Shown here: one piece after another, positions 44,446-57,089 of the stretch
How the letters are laid out: every line of letters begins with the position of its first letter
Position numbering within the stretch: the first letter of the stretch is position 1
DNA from: Talpa occidentalis
Lineage: Eukaryota; Chordata; Mammalia; Eulipotyphla; Talpidae
Length of the DNA: 64,000 nucleotides
NCBI RefSeq assembly: GCF_014898055.3
Contig: NW_023601104.1
Coordinates: 76,429,106 to 76,493,105 of the forward strand
Direction: 5' to 3'
The notes under the pieces: model-generated
The model's database searches: none
Told to the model about the DNA's origin: nothing
Seen by the model: the letters and a program-made list of their open reading frames with translations, nothing else
Program-made: the position numbers and the translations under genes

Positions 44446-47170
44446 TTAATATCCTCAGCTCTAGTTGCAGAGGATAAAGTGGTATCTCATCGTAATTTTA
44501 ATCTGCATCTCCTTATTTGGAGTGACCATGAACATTTCTTCATTTGTCTTTTGAAGTCTTCTGGATGTCCTCTTTAGTGAATTGGCTGTTCATATCTGCT
44601 GCCCATTTGTTAATAGGGTTATCTGGTTTTTGTTGTTGTTAAATTGTATGAGTTTTAAAAAAATATATCTTGGATAGATATTAATTCCTTATCAGTTATA
44701 TATTCTGTAAATATTTTTTCAGTAGGTTTTCTATGTATTTTCTTTCAGAAACTTTTTAACTTGAGGTAATTGCAGTTTATTTTTGCTTTTATTTCCCTTG
44801 CCATAGGGAGTGAGTTACCAAAAAAATCTTTATTGTTCATTTTGTGGAGTGTTTCACCAATGTTTGTTCTGTAAAATTTATTGTTGCAGGTCTTATATAT
44901 AAATCTTTAATCCATTTGGGATTTATTTTTGTGTAGGGTTGTAGCAAGTAATCCAACTTCCTTCTTTTATGTGTGACTTTCTAATTTTCCAACACCATTA
45001 TTAAAGAGATTGCCTTTTCCCATTTTTTATTTTAGATTAGGTGCTGGTATATGTACAGGTTTATTTCTGGACTTTTGATTCTGTTCATTGGTCCATATAT
45101 TTAACTTTAGGCCAATATCATATTGTTTTTACAACTGTTGTTTCATAGTAAAGTTGGGAATCAGGTAATGTGATATCTCCATTTCTCTCTATTCTTTCTT
45201 AGAGTTGTTTTTGCAATTTGAGGTTTTATGATTCCATATAAATTTCAATATATTTTGTTTCATTTCTTTGAAAATTATTTTCTTTTTTTTAAGATCTATT
45301 TATTTATGTATACAAGAGCTAGGGTGCAGGCCAGAGATGCTTGGGGTGAGAGGACCCACCAGAAACAGAGTGGGGAACAGAATAGGCAGACTGACTGAAA
45401 CACACTTCTGAGGGGAGCAGCGGGTGAGACAGGAACGGTCCACCTTGCCATGTGGGTTTCTCCCTGGCTGCCCGGGAATCGAACTCATGCTGCAGATGCT
45501 GTGGATTACTTCATAGTGTGGTGTTCAACCTCTTGAGCCACCAGGGAGGCCCCTAAAAATTATTTTCTTTGAAAAATATTTTGATGGGGTTTGTGTTAAA
45601 TTTATACTTCATCTAAGGCAGAATAGTCATTTTAATTATATTAATCCTCTCCATCAAGGAGCAAAGGATGTTCTTCCATCTGCTTATGTCACTATCCAAG
45701 TCCTTTAATAATATCTTGCAGTTTTCATCATAAAGGTCTTTCACCTGTTTCGTTAGGCTGATTCTGAGGTATTTAATTCTTTTTGAAGCAATTATAAATG
45801 GAGCTATCTTCTTAATTTCTGTTGCTTCTCGCTTGTTGTTTGTATATTTAAAAAGCTATGGATTTTTGTGTGTTGATTTTGTAGCCTGCCACTTTTCTGT
45901 ATTCACTTGTTGTTTTTAATAACTTTTAACAGTCTTTAGGATCTTGTATATTTAATATATAGTCTATGAATAGTGATAGTTTCACTTCTTATTTTCCTAT
46001 TTGGATTCCCTTTATTTCCTGTGTTTGTCTGATAGCTCTGGACAAAAGCTCTAATACTAAGTTATACATTCAATAAAAGTAATGAAAGGGCGCATCCTTG
46101 TCTTATGCCAGATCTTATGGGAAAGCTTTCAGTTTTCACCACCGAGTATTATATTGGCTGTTAGTTTGTGATATATTTACTATATTGAGGTAGGTTCCTT
46201 CTACTCCCATCTTGTTTAGAGTTTTTATCATAAATGGGGATTGAATTTTATCAAATGCTTTCTCTGCATCTATTGATATTATATCATCTTTTATCTTACT
46301 TTTATTGATAATGTGTATTACATTACGTGATTTACATATATTAAACCATCCTTTCATCCCAGGGATTAATCCCACTTGACTGTGGTGTATAATCCTTATA
46401 CTATACTGTTGAATTTGATTTGCTAGTATTTTGTTGAAAATTTTTGCATCAATGTTCATCAAGGATATTGGTCTGTAATTTTCTTTTCTTGTGCTGTCTT
46501 CATCTGGTTTCAGTATTAAGGTATCGCTAACATCATACAATTTATTAGGGAGGGTTCCTTCTTGTATTTTTAAAAACAATTTGAGCATGGTGGGCATTAG
46601 TTCTTTTTTTAAAAGTTTGATAAAAGTTATTTGTAAGGCCATTTGATCCTGGACTTTTGTTTTTCAGAAGAATTTTTATTACTCTTTCAATCTCCATGTT
46701 TGTGGTCGGTTTGTTCAGATCACCTGTTTCTTCTTGGGTTAGTCTTGGTAGATTATGTTGATATAGAAATTTGTCCACTTCTTTAAGGTTATCTAATTTA
46801 TTGGCATATGGCTGTTCAAAACAGTATCTTATAATCCTTTGTATTTCTGTGATATCTGTTATGATTTCTTCCCTTTCATTTGTGATGATTTCTACTTTTA
46901 TGGCGTTGTGGTCAGAGAGGCACTAGGTATAATATTAATCTCTGAGGTTCATTGACAATTGACTTGGGTCCCAAGAATGGTCTATTCTTGAAGATGTTCC
47001 ATATCCACTTGAAGAAATTGTGTCTGCAGTAATTTTGAGGTGAGCATTTTATAGATGTCTCTTCCACCTATTTGGTCTAGCCCTTCATTTAGAGCTGTTG
47101 TGTCCTTATTTATACTTTGTTGATTTGTCCATTGTTGTAAGTAGGGTATCAGCATTTCAGAGTATCAAAT
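44446..47170 (-). mobile_element. Old L1, minus strand, ORF2 portion, interrupted by a SINE
   Basis: Read on the minus strand, ORF2 runs from an upstream segment (46.8-47.17 kb) through reverse transcriptase at 46136-46642 (for example [20 protein letters not shown] and [14 protein letters not shown]) to the C-terminal region at 44450. Multiple stops and shifts make it inactive. The SINE at 45288-45553 splits it. The 5' end is truncated. Confidence 0.85.
45288..45553 (-). mobile_element. tRNA-derived SINE inside the old L1, minus strand
   Basis: Head at 45553. The duplication AAAATTATTTTCTTT on both sides is L1 sequence, so the SINE inserted after the L1. Box B (GATTCCC-like) is slightly diverged. 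Confidence 0.92.
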
Positions 47171-47236
47171 TGTTATTCTCTCCCTTCCTTCCCTACAGCC
47201 CAATACATAGGTGAGCAAATGCATGCATGCAGGCGC

Positions 47237-47238
47237 AT

Positions 47239-47268
<30 letters not shown>
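47237..47268. repeat. (GC)n(CA)n microsatellite
   Basis: A short alternating purine-pyrimidine tract, GCATGCGCGCGC followed by about eleven CA units. It lies just beyond the L1 end. Confidence 0.92.
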
Positions 47269-47270
<2 letters not shown>

Positions 47271-48309
47271 GAAAAATCTACTCAAGTGTAGGCAAAGTAA
47301 GAATGAGAGTGGAAGCTTTTTTTGAAGTTGATTACACTGCAGATGCTGTAAATAGTTGGAGGAAGCTAGTGGAGAGAGAGAAGGCAGGAAATGGTTAATA
47401 ACATCGCTATCTGCAAATAGTTCCCTTCTCTTCATCCTCTCTCTGCTGACTTGTTAGGAAACATTCTTAAGCCTCTAGGAAATGATAACATGTTCACTTC
47501 CACTTCTTCTCAGATACCTAATTGCCTAGGCATTTGGATGATTGGATAACTCTATCTCCCTATCCACTTCAAGTTGCTTTCTCTTGGGATTGGTTGCCTG
47601 GTAACTCTGATTCCAAGCTTGCCTTCCTAGTAATTATGTTCTTTGTATTCTTCATTAATTGGCTCCTGCTGAGTTTTCCTGCTGTTACATTTTATTTCAA
47701 AATGTAAAATGCATGTATATAAGGAAATAATTTTATTTTCTTGAGGCTATATATGCATATACGTGTGTATAGAGTATATTTATAAAAGAATATTTGCCAA
47801 ATATTTATTGTTAAGAAGAAAATTTCTAAGTTCATCTTCCATTACCTGCCAGATAAAGGGACCCTATCTTTGTGAGTATGACTTTATGTGAAACTGACAC
47901 ACAACGTGAGATAATTCTTAACTTTCTCGTGGATGCTCAAGTATAAGATCAACGTCATTTCACAGATCTCAATTAAAAGAAAATATGAAATTCACTAACA
48001 CCCAAATGAAACTTAAAAACACAAAAGAGTTGAAATGATGAACTTTGTAATACAGTGTCTTTCTTGCGTCACCAGTCCATGCCATAACTTATCCTCAAGT
48101 TATGTGCAAATGTATCATATCAGTGCATATACTATTTGGCTATACAGTATACCCATATAAAAGGTAAAACTATATTTGTATATATGCTAGAATTCAGTGC
48201 TTTGTGTTTTAATATGCCATATATAATTCTGAGAATATCTGTTTGATTCATGGACAAATCACTCAAAGAAACAATTTCTCTTCTCAGTATTCATTCATCT
48301 ATTCATTCT
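47269..48309. other. Intergenic DNA, no gene recognised
   Basis: Unique-looking AT-rich sequence. The 61-codon frame at 47522-47707 has no recognisable domain. Confidence 0.45.
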
Positions 48310-48580
48310 TTTTTAAAAAAAGATTTATTTTATTTATTTATGCATACAAGAGCTGGGGTGTAGGCCAAAGGGGGGTTGTGGGGAGAGAGGGTGAGAGGAT
48401 TCACCAGAGACAGAGTGAGGAGCAGAAAAGGCAGATTGACTGAAATACACTACTGAGGGGAGCAGGCGGCAAGACAGGAGAGGTCTGCTGTGCCCTGGCT
48501 GGGGATCAAACTTGTGCTGCAGTGGCTACTGATAGCTTCATAGTGCTGAGACTTAACCCCTTGCACCACCAGGGAGGACC
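48310..48580 (-). mobile_element. tRNA-derived SINE, older copy, minus strand
   Basis: Head at 48580, tail at about 48310. The duplication CATCTATT(C/T)ATTCTT flanks it. A stretch before box B is missing relative to other older-type copies. Confidence 0.88.
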
Positions 48581-49049
48581 CATCTATTTATTCTTATTTA
48601 TTCATTCAACTATCAATGTGGGTCAGTACAGAACAGTCATGTTAAATGCATTATAACACAAAGTGAAAAGGAATGTAGGAGATATCATGGGTTTATAGAA
48701 GTCAAATTAATTGTAAAACTCCCAAGGAGCTATAAAATAATGGGAGAAGGTTTCTATTCTTAACATATTTATATTTATATCTTTAGGCGAATAAAATACA
48801 ACTGTACACATGTATACTTGCAAAGATGAGACAAGTAATTATTAATTTTTCTGCAAGTTTTATTACCTCCCTTTAACATAAAACTGAATATACATGTAAG
48901 AGCTTGTTGGATCTCAAAAAAATTAGATTAGAAATCGCTATGGTATCTGTCGTATTTTGCTATAGAATGGAAATAGATATCACTTTGATGTATGTAGTTA
49001 AAACTGAAATATGTCAAATTTGAAATTAGACATGAAAGTCTAAAGTAGT
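48581..49049. other. Intergenic DNA, no gene recognised
   Basis: AT-rich, no gene or readable repeat. Confidence 0.45.
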
Positions 49050-49337
49050 ATTTTTTTAAATTTTTTAAAAGATTTATTTACTTATTTATTTATTTATACA
49101 AGAACTGGGGTACAGGCCAGATGCGCAGGAGGATAAGAGGATTCACCAGAGACAGAGTGGGGAACAGACAGGCAGACTGACTGAAATACACTGCTGAGGG
49201 GAGCAGCGGGTACAATAGGAGAGGTCTGCTGCACCATGTGGGACCCTCGCTGGCAAGCCGGGATCGAACTGGCGCTGCAGAGGCTGCGGACAGCTTCACA
49301 GTGTGGCACTCAACCACTTGCGCCACCAGGGGAGGCC
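49050..49337 (-). mobile_element. tRNA-derived SINE, minus strand
   Basis: Head at 49337; the tail reads (TTTA)n near 49075-49098. The duplication TAAAG(T/C)AGTATTT lies before the T-run and after the head. Confidence 0.9.
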
Positions 49338-49831
49338 TTAAAGCAGTATTTAAAATCCCACTTGTGTGTATAAATTTAGTGCACATAAGTATCTCTTTAC
49401 CAACATAGCTAAGTTAGGTAGAAAGACTTTACAAAGGTAGAGTTTAAATTACTCAGTTATGGTAATGTTGCTTATTACTGACACAAAGCACTAAAAATAC
49501 CTGACTGAAATCTAAAAATTCTGAAAATATCAGTGCTTGATCCTGGTTTAATAGTTCTTGATGGAATTATACTTACAAGTATCACTGCCAAGTGGCAGTT
49601 CTATACACATTTTTCAAGCAGACTTCATGAGATAACAGCTGTGATAAATATTAAGGAATAAATGGACTAGAGTGACTACTATTACCTTGGTCATTCAGTT
49701 CAATATAATTTTAGGCACAGAAGCTAGTCAATCTACAAATGGCAGTGTTAAAATACAACTGAATTGGAGAAAGTGTCAGCAAAAATAAAAAAAAGTTAAT
49801 GTTTGAATATTAGGTATTATGCCAGGAAGTA
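49338..49831. other. Intergenic DNA, no gene recognised
   Basis: AT-rich, no gene or readable repeat. Confidence 0.45.
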
Positions 49832-50197
49832 CTAAGCACTTTTTTTTAGTATTTTATTTTATATAATTCTTACATCATTTTTCATTTTTGCACAATGTAT
49901 GCATTTTCATTTTGATTATATTCCCCATACAATTGCACCCCCCCTTATTTTGACCCTAATCCTTCCTCTCCCTGCCCCTCCCCCTCCCAGTGTGTCTCTG
50001 GTTTATAGTTGCTTGTTGATTTTGATTTTTACTTTGTATTAATTAGTCTTTTTCCTGGTCCCTATTTAGGTTTTCTAAATTCCTGCTATGAGTGAGACCA
50101 TCCGGTACTTTTCTTTTCCCTTCTGACTTATTTTGCTGAGCATGATCCCTTCTAGCTCCATCCATGTTGCTGCAAACTGCATGTGTTTATCTTTTTT

Positions 50198-50498
50198 TTT
50201 TTTAAAGGCATGTTTTTATTTATTTGTTTGTTTGTTTGTTTAGTTTTTTATACATGCTCTGGGTACAGTCAGAAGCGCGGGAGGGTGAGAGAATTCACCA
50301 GAGCCAGAGCGGGGAGCAGAGCAGGCAGAAGGACCGAAGTACACTGCTGAGGGGAGCAGCAGGCAGCAGGAGAGGTCTGCGCGCCATGTGGGACCCTCCT
50401 CCGGTGGCCGGGGAGCAGCCGGGGATCGAACCGGCTCCGCAGAGGCCGCGGGCAGCTTTGCAACCCAGTGCTCAACCGCTGCGCCACCGGGGAGGCCC
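50198..50498 (-). mobile_element. tRNA-derived SINE nested in L1, variant tail
   Basis: Head at 50498. The duplication GTTTATCTTTTTT is made of L1 sequence. The minus-strand tail is (CAAA)n then (TAAA)n then AACATGCCT then poly(A), unlike most copies here but like the one at 54162. Confidence 0.93.
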
Positions 50499-50968
50499 GT
50501 TTATCTTTTTTGAATGCTGAGTAATATTCTATTGTGTATATGTACCACATCTTCTTGATCAAGTCATCCATTTGATTTGGGTTGTTTCCATAGCTTAGCT
50601 ATTATAAATAGTGCTGCTATAAACATAGGGGTGCAGGTGCCCTTTGGAATTAACATTTCTGTGTCATTTAGGTAAATACCTAGGAGTGGAATTGCTGGAT
50701 CATATGGAAGCTCTATGTTTAGTAGGTTGAGGAATCTCCACACAGCTCTCCATAGTGGTTGGGCCAGTTAGCACTCCCACCAACAGTGCAGGAGAGTTCC
50801 TTTCTCTCCACATCCTCGCCAACATTTGTTGTTGCTACTTTTTTTAATATGTGCCATTCTCACTGGTGTAAGATGGTATCTCATGGTAGTTTTGATTTGC
50901 ATTTCCCTGATTACAAGTGATGTTAAAATTTTTTTCATATGCCTGTTGGCCATTTCCATTTCCTCTTT

Positions 50969-51227
50969 TTTTTTTTTTAATTAATTTATTTATTTATGCA
51001 AGCACTGGGCACAGTCAGAAGCGCGGGAGGGTGAGAGAATTCACCAGAGCGGGGAGCAGAGCAGGCAGAGGGACCGAAGTAAACTGCTGAGGGGAGCAGC
51101 GGGCGGCAGGAGAGGTCTGCGCGCCATGTGAGACCCTCTCTTGGCAGCCGGGGATCCAACCAGCGCTGCAGAGGCTGCAGGCACCTTCGCAACCCAGCAC
51201 TCAACCATTGCGCCACCAGGGAGGCCC
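50969..51227 (-). mobile_element. tRNA-derived SINE nested in L1, young type
   Basis: Head at 51227. A perfect duplication TCCATTTCCTCTTT (50955-50968 and 51228-51241) is made of L1 sequence. Confidence 0.93.
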
Positions 51228-51399
51228 TCCATTTCCTCTTTGGAGAGGTTTCTTTTTAGCTCTTCTGCCCATTTTTTGACTGGATTATTTTCTTTGTTTT
51301 TGTTGAGTCTCATCAGCTCTATAGATTTTTGTGATCAGTGCTAAGCACTTTTAAAGGATTGTTGGATTTAATCCTACCAGCAACTTCATGCAAAACTTA

Positions 51400-51785
51400 C
51401 TTTTAAATCACCAACTCACAGAACCCAGAAAGTAAAACTGTGGTTGCCAAGAGCTGAGGGGTAGGAAAATGAGGAGATGTTGGTGAGAGGGTCTAAACTT
51501 TTGTGGTAAGATGATTATGTTCTGAGTACTCAACATACAGCATGATGACTACGGTTAATAATACTGTATTATATACTTGAAATTTGCTAAGAGTAGATCT
51601 TAAGTGTTCTCAACACACACACACACACAAATGGTAACTATGTGATGTGATGGATGTGTTAATTAGCTTAATTGTAGTAATCATTGACAATGTGTAAGTA
51701 TATTAAGTCATCACATTGCACACATTAAACAAAGCACATTGTACAACCTAAACAATTTTTATTTGTAATTATATGTCAATAAAGT
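51400..51785 (+). mobile_element. Old L1 (L1M-type) 3'UTR
   Basis: The typical series 'agtaaaactgtggttgccaagagctgagggg', 'gttaataatactgtattatatacttgaaatttgctaagag', a short (AC)n and a terminal 'attatatgtcaataaagttgaa'. No coding part remains. Confidence 0.75.
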
Positions 51786-51799
51786 TGAACGTGGGGGTG

Positions 51800-51925
51800 A
51801 GTTACCAATTTATTTATCAGGAAACAGAAACTTAGGGAAGTTGGACAAGTCACTCAAGGTTACAGTGATTAGTAGTAGAGTCATATTCTCCAGAACCCTC
51901 ATTCCTTCCCATTTTGCTCTTCTGC
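51800..51925 (-). repeat. MIR fragment
   Basis: 'aggaaacagaaacttagggaagttggacaagtcactcaaggt' is the MIR core read in reverse, including the typical AAGGTCACAC-like motif. Confidence 0.65.
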
Positions 51926-53889
51926 CTTTAACACATGAAGACACCAACTGAAATTTGACCTATATCAAAAGATAGGTATGATTTTTCCTAGAAGAGAAAA
52001 GGGAATGGACACTTTTCTCTGGCTGGTAAAGAACTGGTACAAAGCCACACCAGTGGAAGGGATTTTGTTCAAAGAGCAAGGATATTGTGCCTTAAGCAAT
52101 GTGATTATGCTAGAAGACAAGACTAGAAGGAAGGTTTAAGCCCCATTTGTTTCATATCTTATTGGCTTTATCCTAAAGGCACTGGCTAGCCAGTGGAGGC
52201 TAGTATTCAATGAGAATTCAGATGTCAGTGGAGAGGGTGAACTGAATGCATACTAAGCAATAATCCTAATGATGCAGGCAAAAGGTGATGATGGACTGAA
52301 CTAAGGCAGGAGCTATCAGTATAGTAGAGATTTACACCTTGGAAATAAACACCTTGGAGATATATAGCTTGGAAAGTCGCTCTCTGCCTACCTGAGGCCC
52401 ACAGGTGCTGACACTTCCACTGGCTGTTGTGATGTGAAATAGTTATGGTCAGCAAAGGAGTGTGGTCCTGAATTTTTTATGTAAGGACATTACCTTATAT
52501 AAACCAGAGCTCTAGTTTTCTATATAAGTGTTCTTCTTTATGAATCCAGATAGGGATTCATCACTTGTGGACTTCTGAGGAAAAGATAATTATAAAATTC
52601 ATTCAGTTCCCTGAATGAAGAAATATAAAGTCTTCCAAGAATAGAATTAAATCATCATGAAGCAAAGAATCTCCTCTGTGTAATTTAAAACTATATAGTT
52701 GGTCATTGTTTAGTGCCTCAAAACTAGTCTATATGTAGTTAGTTCATTTCCATTTGATCAAAATTAGCCACATTATTCTGTAGACCAACCAAAAATATGT
52801 CTTTTGCTTTTGAGGTTTTAATATTCTAGTCAATGTAGTCTAATATGCACCTGGATAATCCATCCCACTTTTCTTAAAATATTTGAATCTTGCTAGAATG
52901 AAAAGAAAAAGTAGAATATCTGACATGCCCATTAAAATGCTCTAGTTTCAAGAGCCCAGAAACCTTAATAAAAGGAATGTATAGAGAATATGTTTATACT
53001 CATTTAAAAGACAGGGAAGCCAAACAAAACACTCCTGTTTTTCCTGGTGTTTGTTTATTTGTTTGTTTCAATGTACTGTGGGGCTACTGGAAGGAAGAGG
53101 GGGCTAGAAGAGTGTGAAAAGGTCCTGAGTCAATATGAAGAAAACTGCCACAGTTGAGAGTTCCAGATAATGATTCTTGGAACGAATCTCAACTGAAACC
53201 CTAGATACAGAGGCTTGCAAATGGACATGCCTGGGCCTGGTAGTGCAGGTATGCATATAATTATGGCTGGTCCAAGGAGGCCTGAGTCCTTGATTGTAAC
53301 TCCCTCGAGAAATCTTGAATGCACTAGCTGTACATCAAGCCTGGTGTGGGCCTGAGGCCTGCCAGGCAAAGCCTTGTGATTGCCTGTGATTAGACCTGAC
53401 CCATCACATGCAAGATTTTGTTCTAGAGTCACACTCCTCAACGTGTGATTCAATATCAATCCAGATCTGATAATTAACTGCGGTGAATTCAAGTGTGTGC
53501 CCAAAGCCATAAATTGTGAATAGATGACATAAGGGAACTTTTTTTGGGTCTAATGTCATGTAGTTACTAAGCATAGTTGTCAGTCTTGATTTTAGAAAGT
53601 TTAGCTGGATCAGAGATTATACCCAGATCAAAAACTTTACCCAGATCAAATATTGTACCCAGGACATGGGTCAGAAGGAGGGAAGCAGGAATGTACCTTC
53701 CTCTTTCCCAGGTCTGCTGATTTTCCCATTATATGTCAGACTTAGAGATGAGAAGGGAAGAAGAAAGGTGTGATACTCTGAAAAGATTTAACCTTATTCA
53801 GTCCTGTGAGCACTCACTGTGTCACACTTCACCACTGGAGAAGACTGCATCAGCACCCATTGTGCAGTTTCAGAGCACCAGAAAGAGCC
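51926..53889. other. Intergenic DNA, no gene recognised
   Basis: About 2 kb of unique-looking sequence. The longest frame, minus strand 53130-53510 (126 codons), has no recognisable domain and no supporting context. Confidence 0.45.
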
Positions 53890-54020
53890 TCCCCATCCGG
53901 CTAAGGTGCAACTCAGATCTCAGAAGTGTCCTAAATTTGTCCCCTAGTTTTCCCTCTCACTGTCTCTCATTTGGTGTATTGTAATAGTCTTCTGATGACT
54001 ATCCCTGCTGCTGGTTTATT
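53890..54020 (+). repeat. L2 fragment
   Basis: 'attgtaatagtcttctgatgactatccctgctg' matches the L2 3' region ('attgcaatagcctcctaactggtctcc'). Coding capacity is lost. Confidence 0.5.
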
Positions 54021-54161
54021 TTCCCATTGGAATATCTGTAAGCACTAAGAAACAGACCTTCTTTAGAAGTAGCTGTGTAGAATTTTTAATTGGAGCCTGT
54101 GGGAGTTACTCTGAGCAATTCCAGACAGTGATATAACATTTAAAAAAAATTACCCAAATCT

Positions 54162-54480
54162 GGGCCTCCCCGGTGGCGCAGCGGTTGAGCGCTGGGTTGC
54201 GAAGCTGCCCGCGGCCTCTGCGGCACCAGTTCGATCCCCGGCTGCTCCCCGGCCACCGGAGGAGGGTCCCACATGGCGCGCAGACCTCTCCTGCCGCCCG
54301 CTGCTCCCCTCAGCAGTGTACTTCGTCATTCTGCCTGCTCTGCTCCCCGCTCTGGCTCTGGTGAATTCTCTCACCCTCCCGTGCTTGTACCCAGTGCATG
54401 TATAAAGAAAACAAGCAAACAAACAAATAAATAAATAAAACATGCCTCTATTTAAAAAAAAAAAAAAAAGTTTTAAAAAA
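54162..54480 (+). mobile_element. tRNA-derived SINE, young type with variant tail, plus strand
   Basis: A near-consensus body. The tail is GCATGTATAAA, then a (CAAA)n/(TAAA)n mix, then AACATGCCTCTATTT and poly(A). The duplication AAAAATTACCCAAATCT lies on both sides. Confidence 0.93.
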
Positions 54481-54497
54481 AAAAATTACCCAAATCT

Positions 54498-55399
54498 ACT
54501 AATGAATTAAGGAGAGGACATAATCTATTTTTAAATATATTCAATAGATAATTATTATAAACACTTAGTATACAGTTATTGTATTCTGGAGATTAAAAAC
54601 TTCTACCTAGGAAATAATGGGGTCAAAAGGACTGGAGTTTTCAGCAAAAGCTTCATATAGGACTTGATGTTTGAGTTGACATGAAAGATGAGGATTTTCC
54701 AAATGGAGTGGGAAAAAGAAAAGAAAGGAAAGGGGACAAGAAAGGAAGGGAAACAGAAATACATGGGTTTGGAGTAACCTAGCATATCAAAGTTTTGCTA
54801 ACATTTCTCTGTGTCTGAAAATTGTGGGTCAGGTGGGTAATGTATTGAATATAAGATACAGCAAGAAGCAAATTAAAGCCCAGTGATGGGGGAGAAGGCT
54901 TATATTCCCTTATAAATAATGTAGGCTTTATCCTGAAGGCAATGGGGGAACCACGGGAGAATTTTACTTCAAGTAAAACAAGGTCAGATTTTTGTTTTAA
55001 AAAATTCAGTTTGTGTATTATTTATGAGATAGAGGAAGAAGATACATGACCGGAAATAGTATTGCCTGTAATCTAAGTGAACAAGAACATGGGTCTGAGT
55101 TGGAAAATTACAGTGGACCGAAGAGGAAGGAATGGATGCAACAGATATCAAGAAGGTAGAATTTAAAGGAACTAGTTACTGAATGGATGTGGGAGTGAGA
55201 CCATTCAGGGTGGCTCCAAGTTATTTGGCTTGGAAGAATGGATGGATATCATTCACTGAGATAAGGAATAAAGAAGGAGAAGGAGATATAGTAAATGAGA
55301 TGACTATAAAACACATAAACAGTGAGGTTCAGAAGGCCATTGGATTAAGAGCTAGTGAACACTGTGGATTAGAGTCTTACACAGATGAGAAAAGAGACT
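54498..55399. other. Intergenic DNA, no gene recognised
   Basis: A purine-rich stretch occurs at 54710-54760. No gene or exon-like segment is visible. Confidence 0.45.
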
Positions 55400-55610
55400 T
55401 CATCTTTCCTCTCTGTAGCCCTGCCAATGCTTTATTCACAATCGCATCATCTCTCTCTTGGACCATTAAAATAGCCTCCTTATTGATTTTCAGTCTTGGA
55501 TCTTTCCAGTTCATTCTTCACTTTCCCATCAGTGATATTTCTAAAGTACAATGATATATATATTCTGTCACTTACAACATCTAGTGGCTGCCTGCAAGTC
55601 TGTAAAAGAA
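55400..55610 (+). repeat. L2 fragment
   Basis: 'ttaaaatagcctccttattgattttcagtcttgg', 'ccagttcattcttcac' and 'gatatttctaaagtacaat' follow the order of the L2 3' end. The adjoining 'acatctagtggctgcctgcaagt' continues it. Confidence 0.6.
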
Positions 55611-55864
55611 AATCTATACTTGCTTTGGATTTTTTGGCACTTAAACAATAGAGCAACTTCACTAAAGATGTATTTTTATAGCACACATTATAAGGCTATC
55701 ATACTTTACAATTACTCCAAGGATATCTTAGAAAAATGGTTCCCAAAGCCATATATGTTGATTATTTTCTGGAAACATAAGCACAAATGGCCAAGCCCCC
55801 AAATTTTTGACAAATTGTCTTCTACTGTTACCAAAAGGTCCCACACATTAAGTAAATAATTTCT

Positions 55865-56142
55865 GGGCCTCCCCGGTGGCGCAGCGGTTGAGCACTGGGT
55901 TGCGAAGCTGCCCGTAGCCTCTGCAGCACAGGTTCGATCCCCGGCTGCTCCCCAGCCACCGGAGGAGGGTCCCACATGGCGTGCAGACCTCTCCTGCCAC
56001 CCGCTGCTCCCCTCAGCAGTGTACTTCGGTCCTTCTGCCTGCTCTGCTCCCCGCTCTGGCTCTGGTGAATTCTCTCACCCTCCCGCGCTTCTGACTGTAC
56101 CCAGTGCTTGTATAAATAAATAAATAAATATTAAAAAAAAAA
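55865..56142 (+). mobile_element. tRNA-derived SINE, young type, plus strand
   Basis: It starts GGGCCTCCCCGGTGGCGCAG with an exact box B (GGTTCGATCCCC) and a (TAAA)n tail. A short duplication (A)AATTTCT flanks it. Confidence 0.92.
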
Positions 56143-56819
56143 GAATTTCTTTTTATTATCAGCTATGACTTTTGTCTCATAACCCAATGTATTACCCTGG
56201 AGAACTTGAATGGACTGATAAGAACCAATCAAAATAAGTTGTTCTCAACACTTAGTTGAAACACAGGTGGAGGGGTTTCCTTAGCCCCTTACTCCTAGAC
56301 CAACTTGTAATGATTACCCTCCAATGTTTGTCATGTTAATGACAACAAAAAGCAATGAACAATGAACTCAGGAAACAGAAGTTTCTCTCTGTTCCTAAAT
56401 TTATAAAATGTGTACTGGAGATTTCACACTGGCAGCTGCTAGGCCAAATTCCACTTGCAAACATCTTTTGTTAGCCACCCGTGATGCCCCCTGCAATGTT
56501 AAAAACATATATATTTATCCCTCCTCATATATTAAAACACAAAACATGAACTTGCAAAGGGGGAGAGATGTTCTTTACATTTTGGCTCCCAACAGTCAGC
56601 TGGAGCTAGAAAAGTACTGCTCTTTTGATAGGCTATTTGGCTTCCATTTCATCACTTCTGGCCTACTTCCTTCCTATGGATTAGACTGATGCTTCTTAGT
56701 CATTAATGTTCATGCAAATCTTAAGGGGAATCTTGTTAAATCAGATTCTGATTTAGCTGGTCTAAGATTTGCACTCAGATAATGATGCTCATCCAGGAAA
56801 CACACTTTGGGTTAGAGAG
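56143..56819. other. Intergenic DNA with a possible MER5-like piece
   Basis: At 56695-56800 the text resembles a decayed MER5-type hAT element ('tgttcatgcaaatcttaaggggaatcttgttaaatcagattctgatt'). Nothing else is recognised. Confidence 0.4.
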
Positions 56820-57080
56820 AATTAGGGAGGTAATACAATGAAGTGCTTTTCTGTGGATCTAGTCTGGTTTTAGATTCTCGCTCAGTCACATTGAGCCACT
56901 CTGGGAAAAGCTCCTGCATTAACTGTACCTTGGCTTCCTCATTTACAAAATGGTGCTAATAATAGTTCTTAACTCAAAGGATTCTAGAACAGATTAAGTG
57001 AGTCACTGTATGTGACAGTCCTTAAAAGAACGTCTGACACAAGTAAGAAATCAAGAAATATTCCCTGTTATTATCCACTG
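56820..57080 (+). repeat. MIR element
   Basis: The ordered MIR blocks are recognisable: 'tagattctcgctcagtcac', 'ccttggcttcctcatttacaaaatggtgctaataatag' and 'gtgacagtccttaaaa'. Confidence 0.75.
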
Positions 57081-57089
57081 TTAAAATGA

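Larger units (their letters stand above)
49844..51340 (-). mobile_element. L1 3' end, minus strand, carrying two nested SINEs
   Basis: The T-run, then L1 3'UTR and ORF2 C-terminus in reverse (minus-strand motifs [21 protein letters not shown] and [20 protein letters not shown]). It is 5'-truncated at 51340. The duplication CTAAGCACTTTT (49832-49843 and 51341-51352) fixes both ends. Without the two SINEs the L1 is about 940 bp. Confidence 0.93.

Noticed and set aside
53130..53510. 126-codon minus-strand frame
   Set aside because: No recognisable domain, no promoter or splice context, and codon composition like the surroundings.
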